Shown: positions 1-6,341, counted from the first letter of the stretch. The stretch is 13,998 bases of DNA from a bacterium (GCA_028716025.1 JAQUQP010000037.1:1-13998); one strand, 5' to 3'. Notes: generated by a model from the letters alone, not told the origin. Program-made: numbers and translations.

Positions 1-262
1 CTGCGCCGGCACTCTTGGCTAACCGCGTATCTTTAGCAAATGGCCTCGGATATTTTTTAAAGTCCTCTTTCGGGCCAAACTGGGTAGGATTTACAAAAAT
101 GCTCACCACCACCATATTATTCTCTTTGTTAGCACGGCGGATCAGGCTGAGATGTCCCTCATGCAGTGCCCCCATCGTCGGCACCAAGCCTATCTTCTTG
201 CCGGCTTTTTTGGCAGCTGCTACATATTCCTGCATCTGTTTAACTTTACGAATAATTTTCAT
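1..262 (-). CDS. panC: Pantothenate synthetase, N-terminal part (cut by window edge)
   Basis: PanC joins pantoate and beta-alanine with ATP to give pantothenate, in the cytoplasm. Only the first 87 codons are in the window; the frame is open to position 1. The nucleotidyltransferase motif [10 protein letters not shown] is at residues 28-37 (His34 and His37 of the HxGH signature), and [11 protein letters not shown], lining the substrate pocket, is at 57-67. The start at 262 is preceded by AAGGA three bases upstream, a short but plausible ribosome site, and the N-terminus matches the family's usual beginning. The gene follows a 386-bp inverted-repeat element that ends 14 bases before its ATG, so any promoter must lie in that element or transcription must read through it. 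panB, its pathway partner, is upstream on the same strand but separated by two other genes. Confidence 0.95.
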   Translation of the reverse strand, partial: MKIIRKVKQMQEYVAAAKKAGKKIGLVPTMGALHEGHLSLIRRANKENNMVVVSIFVNPTQFGPKEDFKKYPRPFAKDTRLAKSAGA

Positions 263-276
263 ATTTCCTTATCCTA

Positions 277-301
277 ATCAGTGAACTGTCACTATTTGTT
301 C
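277..301 (+). repeat. Left terminal inverted repeat of the 277-662 element
   Basis: A 25-bp sequence beginning ATCAGTGAACTGTCAC and ending TTTGTTC. It is the exact reverse complement of 638-662. The flanking bases do not continue the match. Confidence 0.93.
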
Positions 302-493
302 TTATAAGGTCTATCGCTCGCTGTCTCGCTGCGTCATTCCGAAAAACGAGTCGATTTCCCCGGCGCGGAAATCGCTCTCTATCTCGCTTGAGTTCCCCAC
401 AGAACGGGGGTGAAGCGTCCATGCCAACTCAAGCTTCCGAAGGTTTTCTCCATGACATTCAGCGGCCGCGCTCGCCTATTATCCAATATATAG

Positions 494-516
494 ATCAGGG
501 AACTGGTCATTATTTT
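494..516 (+). repeat. Internal degenerate copy of the terminal repeat
   Basis: ATCAGGGAACTGGTCATTAT matches the start of the left terminal repeat (ATCAGTGAACTGTCACTAT) with two substitutions and one inserted G. It is in the same orientation as the left end and inverted relative to the right end. This suggests the 386-bp element is a composite, with a shorter unit of about 169 bp at 494-662. Confidence 0.6.
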
Positions 517-535
517 GAGCGAGATTGTCGTGTTT

Positions 536-575
536 TACCCCCTTAACTGCTACCGGGCAGTTAAAACAGGGGGTA
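536..575. other. Strong stem-loop inside the 277-662 element
   Basis: TACCCCC then TTAACTGC, a 6-base loop TACCGG, then GCAGTTAA, a 4-base bulge AACA and GGGGGTA. This gives 15 paired bases in two perfect blocks. No T-run follows on either strand, so it does not read as an ordinary intrinsic terminator. Confidence 0.7.
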
Positions 576-637
576 CAGGCAGCCATTTATATTTGGCGTA
601 GGTCCGCGTGAGCGGACATGGAAACCGACACCGGAGC

Positions 638-662
638 GAACAAATAGTGACAGTTCACTGAT
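638..662 (-). repeat. Right terminal inverted repeat of the 277-662 element
   Basis: Exact 25-bp reverse complement of 277-301. It lies 22 bases beyond the stop codon of the hydrolase gene. Confidence 0.93.
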
Positions 663-684
663 ACTCGGAACAGTGAGCCGATAC

Positions 685-1578
685 CTATTTTAGGTACTTG
701 TCAAAAAAGGCGATGACCTTTTCTTCATATTCTCTTGGCCACAGCCCACGCGCCTCCAAATGATCCGCCTCCGGTGCTATCCATAACTGTTTAGGTTCGC
801 CAGCTGCCTTAAACAAATCATCCTGGTTCATTGGCGGTATCCGCACATCATTGGCTCCGCCGATAATAAAGACCGCTCGCGGTGCAATCATCCCGATATA
901 TTTCGTTGCATCCGCCTTCTTGGCAGAAAATCCTGCCCGAAATTCGGCAAACCATATTGCCGGTGGTACAAATGGATACTTAGGCAGATGATAAAACAAA
1001 TCAGCAAATCTGGTAACTGTTTTTTCGAAAGAAGCAAATCCACTGTCTGCTACCACTGCTTTAATGCGCTGGTCAGTAGCCGCGCCGATAATGGCTACAT
1101 TAGCCCCCATAGAGCAGCCGAGTACTCCGATCTTATTTTTATCAATATCTTCGCGAGTCATCAAGTAATTCATCGCGCCAGCCAAGTCCCTGGTCTCATT
1201 ATAGCCCAGAGTACATTTCCCTTTGATCTGTCCGTGTCCGCGGAAATCAAAAACCAGGACATTATAGTCATGATGATGCAGCATTTCCGCGAAAGTCAGG
1301 ACATCGCTTTTATTAGTGCCATAACCATGCAGTACTATAACCGTAGGTTTTATGTTTTTGCCCGAGATAAAAAAACCAATGGTTTGGATACCATCGGCAG
1401 AGGAAAAGGTCACGTCTTCATAAGACATATTCAGTTCTGAAGGTTTAGTGTCCAGATCATACCGCGGCGGGGTTAAGATAAGGCGCGACGCCCCCCATCC
1501 CCACGCTATCGTCAAAACAACGATAATCACTGCTATAGAGATCCAAACATTTACGTGTATATTAATAGTGTTGGTCAT
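685..1578 (-). CDS. Membrane-anchored alpha/beta hydrolase
   Basis: A 297-residue serine hydrolase of the alpha/beta fold, similar to the dienelactone-hydrolase/peptidase-S15-like lipases and esterases. One hydrophobic helix at residues about 11-34 probably anchors it in the membrane, with the catalytic domain likely outside the cytoplasm. The oxyanion region is HGYGTNKSD at 84-92, the nucleophile elbow is GCSMG (Ser156), the acid is in GGANDVRIPP (Asp244) and the histidine is in EADHLEA (His273), so the triad is complete. Substrate unknown. Its ATG stands only four bases from a heptamer repeat block (1583-1624), and the nearest purine-rich AGGA is about 14 bases upstream, so the ribosome site is weak. 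It has no obvious role in pantothenate synthesis although it sits between panB and panC. It is flanked on both sides by repeat-bounded insertions. Confidence 0.9.
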   Translation of the reverse strand: MTNTINIHVNVWISIAVIIVVLTIAWGWGASRLILTPPRYDLDTKPSELNMSYEDVTFSSADGIQTIGFFISGKNIKPTVIVLHGYGTNKSDVLTFAEMLHHHDYNVLVFDFRGHGQIKGKCTLGYNETRDLAGAMNYLMTREDIDKNKIGVLGCSMGANVAIIGAATDQRIKAVVADSGFASFEKTVTRFADLFYHLPKYPFVPPAIWFAEFRAGFSAKKADATKYIGMIAPRAVFIIGGANDVRIPPMNQDDLFKAAGEPKQLWIAPEADHLEARGLWPREYEEKVIAFFDKYLK

Positions 1579-1582
1579 ATTT

Positions 1583-1624
1583 AAATTCTAAATCCTAATA
1601 TCTAAATTCTAAACAAATCTAAAT
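1583..1624 (+). repeat. Heptamer-based 42-bp repeat, left copy (inverted partner at 2004-2045)
   Basis: Built from variants of AAATTCT (AAATTCT, AAATCCT, AATATCT and so on). It matches the reverse complement of 2004-2045 at 36 of 42 positions with no gap. The AT-rich heptamer pattern continues more loosely to about 1642, up to the stop codon of the four-helix-bundle gene. Confidence 0.85.
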
Positions 1625-1645
1625 TTCAAATATCTAAACTTAAAA

Positions 1646-2005
1646 CTACTTTGATTTTTCAACTATAGAGCCGAATATCTTCATTAGTTCTGTTGATTCT
1701 TGCATTATTTGTATTTTTACAGCTTCTTGCTCTATGTGTGGCTCACTCAAAGTTATCCAATATCTACTTTCTTTTGCTCCCTTACGAGATATCTTAATAC
1801 GCATTATAAAATCTTTTCTACGCAAGGCTTCATTAGCTTCAATATAATTAGCTCCTACCGAAGCAGCTGACCTAAAAAGCTGTTTAGCAATTTCTAAATT
1901 TGAAATTGTTCCTGGAAGACAATTAACATACTTTGCAACTTGTTTAGTAAATTGCATTGTTCTGGGTTCTAAATCATACTGTTTTGAGTTTTGAGTTTCA
2001 TTCAT
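1646..2005 (-). CDS. Four-helix-bundle protein (S23 / TIGR02436 family)
   Basis: A 119-residue protein of the family first seen in 23S rRNA intervening sequences and related to the Avd protein of diversity-generating retroelements; its function is not established. The diagnostic core is present: YDLEPRT at 10-16, LPGTISNLEIAKQL at 30-43, RSAASVGANYIEANEA at 45-60 and the K/R-rich DFIMRIKISRKGAKESRYW at 65-83. The first residues (MNETQNSKQ) are encoded by heptamers of the ACTCAAA type and there is no Shine-Dalgarno sequence before the ATG, so the start may have been made by the repeat; YDLE is where most relatives become similar. No reverse transcriptase, rRNA or template repeat is near, so this is neither an rRNA intron nor a diversity-generating system here. 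Confidence 0.9.
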   Translation of the reverse strand: MNETQNSKQYDLEPRTMQFTKQVAKYVNCLPGTISNLEIAKQLFRSAASVGANYIEANEALRRKDFIMRIKISRKGAKESRYWITLSEPHIEQEAVKIQIMQESTELMKIFGSIVEKSK

Positions 2006-2045
2006 TTGGATTTATTTAGGATTTCGATATTAGCATTTAGAGTTT
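2004..2045 (-). repeat. Heptamer-based 42-bp repeat, right copy
   Basis: On the minus strand it reads AAACTCTAAATGCTAATATC and onward, aligning to 1583-1624 at 36 of 42 positions. It touches the ATG of the four-helix-bundle gene at its inner end and lies three bases beyond the panB stop at its outer end. Confidence 0.85.
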
Positions 2046-2048
2046 GTA

Positions 2049-2846
2049 CTAATAACTGTGCTTTTTATCAGGGAATTTGCCGGATTCCACTTCCCGTTTA
2101 TATTGTTTGAACGCCTTTAGCATTATCTTCCCAACATCCACGTACTTCTTCACGAATTTCGGCTTAAAATCCGGGAACAGCCCCAGCATATCCGGAGTGA
2201 CCAGCACCTGTCCGTCGCAATACTTTCCGGCTCCGCAGCTGATAGTCGGTATATCCAGGCTTGCGGTGATCTCCTTGGCTAGCTGCCAAGGCACACTTTC
2301 CAGCACCATGGAGAAAACCCCTGCTTCCTGTAATAATAAGGCATCTTGTTTTAATCTTTCAGCTTGGACATTCTCCCGTCCCTGGACTTTATACCCTCCC
2401 ATTTTATGCACTGCCTGGGGAGTTAATCCGATATGCCCCATTACCGGGATATCAGCGTCCAGCATAGCCTTGATCGTCTTGATCATTTCCCGTCCACCCT
2501 CTATCTTCACTGCTTCAGCCCCGCCTTCTTTCAGAAAACGGCCGGCATTGCGTACTGCCTCGCTAGGCTTGATCTGGTAGGAAAGATACGGCATATCCGC
2601 AACTAATAAAGCATTCTTATTACCTCTCTTAACTGCCTTAACATGATGCAACATTTCGTCAATGGTCACCGGCAAGGTTGTCTCATAGCCAAGTACTACC
2701 ATAGCCAGGGTATCGCCAACCAATAAAACATCAATACCAGCTTCATTCATCAGCTTGGCGGTGGGATAATCATAACAGGTAAGAACGGTTATTTTTTGTT
2801 GGGCCTGTTTTTTGGCTAACAATGAAGTAGTAGTTATTTTTCCCAT
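2049..2846 (-). CDS. panB: 3-methyl-2-oxobutanoate hydroxymethyltransferase
   Basis: PanB transfers a hydroxymethyl group from 5,10-methylenetetrahydrofolate to alpha-ketoisovalerate, giving ketopantoate, the first committed step of pantothenate synthesis. The 265-residue length is usual. Visible family blocks are TCYDYPTAKL at 23-32, VGDTLAMVVLGYETTLPVT at 43-61 (Asp45, metal ligand), ADMPYLSY at 83-90 (Asp84), KIEGG at 114-118, MGHIGLTPQ at 136-144 and LESVP with the likely base Glu183. The usual IGIGAG is here ISCGAGKYCDGQ (202-213), a variation that should not stop activity. Its ATG shares one base with the stop of the AAA ATPase gene (TAATG) and has no good close Shine-Dalgarno sequence, so translational coupling is likely. 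The folate-making folK two genes upstream fits its need for a folate cofactor. Confidence 0.97.
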   Translation of the reverse strand: MGKITTTSLLAKKQAQQKITVLTCYDYPTAKLMNEAGIDVLLVGDTLAMVVLGYETTLPVTIDEMLHHVKAVKRGNKNALLVADMPYLSYQIKPSEAVRNAGRFLKEGGAEAVKIEGGREMIKTIKAMLDADIPVMGHIGLTPQAVHKMGGYKVQGRENVQAERLKQDALLLQEAGVFSMVLESVPWQLAKEITASLDIPTISCGAGKYCDGQVLVTPDMLGLFPDFKPKFVKKYVDVGKIMLKAFKQYKREVESGKFPDKKHSY

Positions 2847-4336
2847 TATGCTTTAATTGCCCTTTCCTGAGCCCATTCCCGCAAAAAAACTATTTTTTCT
2901 TTCATGGTCACACTCAATGGTTTAGTATTATTTATTTCATCCAAAATGATCTCCGTGGAAAGTTCTTTCTTTTGGCTAAAAGCGCCATATAAAGCGGAAA
3001 TAATGCTTTGCTCAATTTCAGCTCCGCTAAAGCCATCTGTGGCTTTGACCAACTGCTCTATGTTAAATTTGCCCGGATCGAATTTTCTCTTTTTAAAGTG
3101 AATATTAAAGATATCCGCCCGGTCCGTCGCTTCCGGAAGATCAACAAAAAATATTTCATCAAACCGGCCTTTTCTCAGCAGTTCCGGCGGTAACATGGAA
3201 ATATCATTGCTGGTGGCCACCACAAAAACTGTCTCTTTCTTATCTTGCAGCCAAGAAAGAAAAGTGCCCATGATCCGATTGGAAACACCTGCATCGGTTT
3301 CCGAGTTAGCAGAGTAGGAAAAACCTTTCTCGATCTCATCGACCCAAAGAACGGCCGGGGCAATGTTCTCGGCCAAATTCAAGGCTCTTCTCAAATTTGC
3401 CTCTGATTCCCCGATATATTTGTTATAGAGAGAGCCTGGATCAAGCTTTAACAAAGGCAAATCCAATTCCTTGGCTACTGTTTTGGCAAAAAGGCTTTTA
3501 CCACAGCCTTGTACTCCAATTACCAGGACGCCCTTAGGCGGTTGCAAGCCAAAGGACAGGGCCTCATTCGTGCGGGTAAATATACATTTTCTCTTCTCCA
3601 ACCAATTTTTTATATTTTTCAAACCGCCAATAGCGGTCAGATCCTCTCCCGGGATATGATATTCCAGCAAACCATCTTTTTCAACAATCGCCTTTTTAGC
3701 ATTCAAAACCTGCCCCAGATTTTCTTCTGATAATTTTCCCTCCTCTAAGATAACCTTGGTTAAAGCTTTTTCCGCTTCAAAAAGAGTGAGGCCTTTGAGG
3801 TTATTAACTACTTTATTCAATATTTCATCCCGGCTATCAATAGACAGCATGTTCTTTGGCGAACGGGAAAAATCATAAACCGTTTTTAGCACAACTTCCT
3901 TTAGTTCCTGCTCATTAGGCAGATCAAGGTTGATATGGGCCACTAATTTTTCCAGTTCTAAAGGGATCTCCAGTTTTGGGGCTGAAATAATAATTGTACT
4001 TTCCGAACCAGTCAGACTTTGAGCCACGTCTTTAAGCTTCCGTAAGATCAAAGGGTCCTCAAAGTATTGATTCAAGTCCTTCAATAGATAAATAGCATTA
4101 ATTTTGGCAAAACCAACATGATTTAATACTTTAAGGGGGGCTTTTGTGTCATAAACCGGCTCAGGATAGTTCTTCCTGACCAATCCGTCAGTAGCGGTCC
4201 ACACAAAGAAAAGCATACCCATGTTATTGGCTACGGAGTTAATAATTATCTCAGCTCTATTCTCTTCCATTGTTTCAAAATAGACGATGGGATAGTGAGA
4301 TTTTATTAATAATTCTAATTCTCTTACGCAATCCAT
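2846..4336 (-). CDS. Ycf46-like AAA family ATPase
   Basis: A 496-residue AAA ATPase resembling Ycf46 of cyanobacteria and plastids and its bacterial relatives. The N-terminal half (about 1-225) is a degenerate RecA-like domain without a P-loop. The AAA module starts near residue 230: Walker A GVQGCGKS (274-281), Walker B AVLWVDE (328-334), sensor 1 ATSND (374-378), the second region of homology ending LLRKGRFDE (387-394, arginine fingers 388/391), and GFSGAE (435-440) at sensor 2. All catalytic residues are present, so it should hydrolyse ATP, probably as a hexamer. Its substrate is unknown; cyanobacterial Ycf46 has been linked to carbon use, which I do not extend to this protein. AAAGGA sits 5 bases before the ATG. 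It begins one base after the folK stop and its stop overlaps panB's start, so it is locked into this operon. Confidence 0.92.
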   Translation of the reverse strand: MDCVRELELLIKSHYPIVYFETMEENRAEIIINSVANNMGMLFFVWTATDGLVRKNYPEPVYDTKAPLKVLNHVGFAKINAIYLLKDLNQYFEDPLILRKLKDVAQSLTGSESTIIISAPKLEIPLELEKLVAHINLDLPNEQELKEVVLKTVYDFSRSPKNMLSIDSRDEILNKVVNNLKGLTLFEAEKALTKVILEEGKLSEENLGQVLNAKKAIVEKDGLLEYHIPGEDLTAIGGLKNIKNWLEKRKCIFTRTNEALSFGLQPPKGVLVIGVQGCGKSLFAKTVAKELDLPLLKLDPGSLYNKYIGESEANLRRALNLAENIAPAVLWVDEIEKGFSYSANSETDAGVSNRIMGTFLSWLQDKKETVFVVATSNDISMLPPELLRKGRFDEIFFVDLPEATDRADIFNIHFKKRKFDPGKFNIEQLVKATDGFSGAEIEQSIISALYGAFSQKKELSTEIILDEINNTKPLSVTMKEKIVFLREWAQERAIKA

Positions 4337-4337
4337 A

Positions 4338-4799
4338 TTAGTCCTTTAAGTCAGCCAGTAATTTTTTAATTCTTTGTTTTAATTCAGGATGAACTAATTG
4401 TGGAGCTATTTCGGCTAAGGGTTTCAGGACAAACCATCGACAATGCATAGACGAATGTGGAATAACAAGTTTTTTTGTCTTTATTACTTTATTATCATAA
4501 AGGAGAATATCTATATCGATGAGCCTGGAACCCCAGCGCACTGTCTTGACGCGACCCATTGTTCTTTCTATGGCCTTGACCTGTTTCAATAATTGCCGTG
4601 GCGTTAAACTTGTTTTAATTTCCAAAACCGCGTTCAAGAAATCAGGCTGTTCCAGGTACCCAACTGGTTTGCTTTTGTATAATGACGAAACCTTTACTAT
4701 TTTTACGTCCCGCCGCAACAACCTAACCGCTTCTCTTATATTCTTTCTCTTATTCCCTATATTCGTTCCCAATCCAAGATATACTGTTTTTGCTGCCAT
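4338..4799 (-). CDS. folK: 2-amino-4-hydroxy-6-hydroxymethyldihydropteridine pyrophosphokinase
   Basis: FolK moves pyrophosphate from ATP to 6-hydroxymethyl-dihydropterin in folate synthesis. From the chosen start (MAAKTVYLGLGTNIG) it has 153 residues, close to the family norm. YLGLGTNIG is at 7-15, QPDFLNAV at 51-58, and the HPPK signature RWGSRLIDIDILLYD at 88-102 (Asp95 and Asp97 bind Mg). PHSSMHCRWFVLKPLAEIAP at 114-133 is the C-terminal block. A longer frame starting at 4820 adds MTDGRRQ, but those codons are tandem heptamers and give no family similarity, so I prefer 4799. Neither start has a Shine-Dalgarno sequence. It follows the dapL-type gene by 10-31 bases and is one base ahead of the AAA gene, so translation may depend on coupling. 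Confidence 0.93.
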   Translation of the reverse strand: MAAKTVYLGLGTNIGNKRKNIREAVRLLRRDVKIVKVSSLYKSKPVGYLEQPDFLNAVLEIKTSLTPRQLLKQVKAIERTMGRVKTVRWGSRLIDIDILLYDNKVIKTKKLVIPHSSMHCRWFVLKPLAEIAPQLVHPELKQRIKKLLADLKD

Positions 4800-4824
4800 C
4801 TGCCGTCTGCCGTCTGTCATCTGT
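4797..4824 (-). repeat. Four tandem heptamers at the folK start
   Basis: On the minus strand: ACAGATG, ACAGACG, GCAGACG, GCAGATG (consensus RCAGAYG), ending exactly with the ATG of the preferred folK start. Two ATG codons arise from the repeat itself, which makes the start ambiguous. Confidence 0.85.
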
Positions 4825-4830
4825 ATTTAA

Positions 4831-5997
4831 TTACCATTTTATTTTTTCAATACGTTTAAGCGCTTCCTGCAGGCGCTTTTTATCCTGCGTCAGGGCAAAT
4901 CTGACGTATCCCTCCCCAGACGGGCCAAAACCAATCCCCGGAGTAGCTACAATCCCGGCTTGCTCCAATAGGGCGGAAGAACAATGCATTGAGGTATACC
5001 GTGGCGGGACTTCTGCCCAGACATAGAAACTGGCCTTTGGTTTGTCCACTTTCCAGCCAAGCTTTTGCAATCCGCTCACAAAAATATCACGGCGTTCCTG
5101 GAACACTTCCCTCATTTTATCCACACATTTCTGGTCCCCGGTCAAGGCCGCTATCCCGGCATATTGCACTGCCTGAAACACTCCGGAATCGACATTTTCT
5201 TTAACTTTAGCCAATCCCTGCAATACCTTGGCATTGCCGCAGGCGAAACCCATGCGCCAACCAGTCATGCAATATGTTTTGGAAAGAGAATGGAATTCAA
5301 TTCCTACTTCTCTGGCCCCTTCCATTTCCAGGAAACTGGCTGGCTTTTCACCGTCATAATACATTTCGCTGTATGCCGCGTCATGACAAACAATAATGTT
5401 ATGATGCTGGGCGAATTTTATCACCTTCTCAAAAAACTTTTTATCACAGCATGCCGCGGTGGGATTGTTGGGATAATTAATGAACATCAGGGCTGCTTTT
5501 TTAGCTACTGCCTCAGGAATAGCGTGAAGATCAGGCAGGAAATGATTTTCCTTTTTCAGCGGCATGAAATAATTCTGCCCTCCGGCAAAAACCGTGCCAT
5601 TAGCATAAACCGGGTATCCTGGTTCAGGCACCAGTACATCGTCACTGGGATCCACGAAAGCGTCATGGATATGGTAAATGCCTTCTTTAGAACCGGCTAA
5701 AGCTACAACCTCTGTCGCCGGGTCAAGGACGACGTTAAATCTTTTCTTGTACCAGTCAGCAACTGCCTGCCGGAACTCCAGCAAACCGATACCGAAAGGA
5801 TACCTTTGGTTATCCAGTATCCGCATCGCCTTGTTCGCGGCTTCCACGATATGGTCAGGAGTAGATATATCCGGGTCACCGACTCCCAGATCAATCACAT
5901 CAATGCCTTTATCCCGGGCCAGTTTTTTCTTTTTATCAATTTCGATGAACAAATATGGCGGCAATTTTTTTAATTTCTCGCTAAAATCGATCTGCAT
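4831..5997 (-). CDS. dapL: LL-diaminopimelate aminotransferase (DapL type)
   Basis: A 388-residue fold-type-I PLP aminotransferase. DapL converts tetrahydrodipicolinate directly to LL-diaminopimelate with glutamate as donor, bypassing succinylation and desuccinylation. Family blocks: LGVGDPDISTP at 37-47, YPFGIG at 66-71, NYPNNPTAA at 174-182, DAAYSEMYYDG at 206-216, HSLSKTY with the PLP lysine Lys240, GWRMGFACG at 246-254 and YVRFALT with the carboxylate-binding Arg366. Assignment to DapL rather than another class I aminotransferase rests on overall similarity and on the presence of dapA, dapB, dapF and lysA with no dapD/E. The ribosome site AGAGGGG lies 5 bases before the ATG. It is separated from the other dap genes by the FAH, HEAT and small membrane genes. 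Confidence 0.88.
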   Translation of the reverse strand: MQIDFSEKLKKLPPYLFIEIDKKKKLARDKGIDVIDLGVGDPDISTPDHIVEAANKAMRILDNQRYPFGIGLLEFRQAVADWYKKRFNVVLDPATEVVALAGSKEGIYHIHDAFVDPSDDVLVPEPGYPVYANGTVFAGGQNYFMPLKKENHFLPDLHAIPEAVAKKAALMFINYPNNPTAACCDKKFFEKVIKFAQHHNIIVCHDAAYSEMYYDGEKPASFLEMEGAREVGIEFHSLSKTYCMTGWRMGFACGNAKVLQGLAKVKENVDSGVFQAVQYAGIAALTGDQKCVDKMREVFQERRDIFVSGLQKLGWKVDKPKASFYVWAEVPPRYTSMHCSSALLEQAGIVATPGIGFGPSGEGYVRFALTQDKKRLQEALKRIEKIKW

Positions 5998-6024
5998 TTA
6001 AACCCCTCTTTAAATACAATTTTG

Positions 6025-6080
6025 AATTTTGAGTGTTGAATTATGGGAATAGATTTTACCTTAACTTAAAACTCAAAATT
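6025..6080. repeat. AT-rich imperfect palindrome upstream of dapL
   Basis: Arms AATTTTGAGTGTTGAATT (6025-6042) and AACTTAAAACTCAAAATT (6063-6080) pair at 15 of 18 positions around a 20-base loop. It occupies the 107-base space between the small membrane gene and dapL. The ACTCAAA unit resembles the heptamers in the start of the four-helix-bundle gene. No T-tract follows, so it is not a clear terminator. Confidence 0.6.
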
Positions 6081-6104
6081 TATAACTTATAACTGCTTTT
6101 AAAA

Positions 6105-6341
6105 CTACTTTTTAAAAATATAAATAATTTCGCCGACCAGGATCAGGAGGACGACCGCGGCAATAATATTAGTAGTATAGCTAGGGGCTACCATTAAAGA
6201 CCAGAACAGCCAAAACAATAATCCGATAGCTATAATTACTATGACTATCGTGGCCGCCAGGTTTGCCGGATCCCAACCCTCTTCTATTTCCGGGGTTTTT
6301 ATTGTTTGGTCTTCATTTTTCAATTTTTCGTCTTCAACCAT
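6105..6341 (-). CDS. Small two-helix membrane protein, function unknown
   Basis: A 78-residue protein that I do not recognise. The first 26 residues are acidic and polar (MVEDEKLKNEDQTIKTPEIE), followed by two hydrophobic segments at about 27-50 and 58-75 joined by a short loop (APSYTTN), and a basic end FKK. By charge, the acidic N-terminus could be outside and the KK end inside, but topology is uncertain with an even number of helices. GGAGGG lies 4-5 bases before the ATG, which supports it as a real gene. It sits between the secreted HEAT-repeat protein and dapL. Co-transcription with the HEAT protein might mean the two act together at the membrane, which is inference only. Confidence 0.8.
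   Translation of the reverse strand: MVEDEKLKNEDQTIKTPEIEEGWDPANLAATIVIVIIAIGLLFWLFWSLMVAPSYTTNIIAAVVLLILVGEIIYIFKK

Larger units (their letters stand above)
277..662. mobile_element. 386-bp inverted-repeat-bounded element, non-autonomous (MITE-like) or structured repeat
   Basis: This fills the gene-free gap between the hydrolase and panC. Its two ends (277-301 and 638-662) are perfect 25-bp inverted repeats beginning ATCAGTGAACTGTCAC. Inside are several inverted repeats: 352-359/367-374, 386-394/426-434 with a nested CCCC/GGGG pair, a long stem at 536-575, and 602-617 with a GTGA (GNRA-type) loop. A degenerate copy of the end sequence lies at 494-516. I see no transposase gene, no clear target-site duplication and no convincing protein gene. 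Known short non-autonomous elements have this architecture, but the family is not one I recognise. It could also be a structured RNA or an attenuator region for panC. Confidence 0.7.
1583..2045. mobile_element. Putative cassette: four-helix-bundle gene between inverted heptamer repeats
   Basis: The two 42-bp imperfect inverted repeats enclose a single gene (1646-2005). The right end begins three bases past the panB stop codon and the left end stops four bases before the hydrolase ATG, so the cassette fills the whole panB-hydrolase gap. No target duplication or recombinase is visible. Movement is an inference from the arrangement and from a second copy of the repeat at 6355-6396. Confidence 0.5.

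Noticed and set aside
277..546. Plus-strand frame open for 90 codons through the element, with a first ATG at 421 giving 41 residues and a GGGGGTGA stretch upstream.
   Set aside because: The opposite strand is also open over much of this stretch, the translation resembles no family I know, and it opposes the operon. Multi-copy conservation of the frame with synonymous bias would be needed to revive it.
536..575. Intrinsic terminator at the stem in the 277-662 element.
   Set aside because: The stem is strong, but neither side is followed by a run of T residues; transcription of panC would also have to start within the element.
479..586. Minus-strand 35-codon frame in the 277-662 element with a cysteine-rich start (MAACTPCFNCPV).
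   Set aside because: No ribosome binding site, very short, and the cysteine codons fall in the arms of the 536-575 stem, so the pattern is probably a by-product of the hairpin sequence.
988..1440. Plus-strand 150-codon frame opposite the hydrolase gene.
   Set aside because: It lies entirely antisense to a gene with a full catalytic triad and has no recognisable domain.
1646..2005. Part of a diversity-generating retroelement or an rRNA intervening sequence.
   Set aside because: No reverse transcriptase, template/variable repeat or rRNA gene is present nearby; the family relationship alone is not enough.
5065..5700. Plus-strand 211-codon frame opposite dapL.
   Set aside because: Antisense shadow of a clear aminotransferase; composition is not protein-like.
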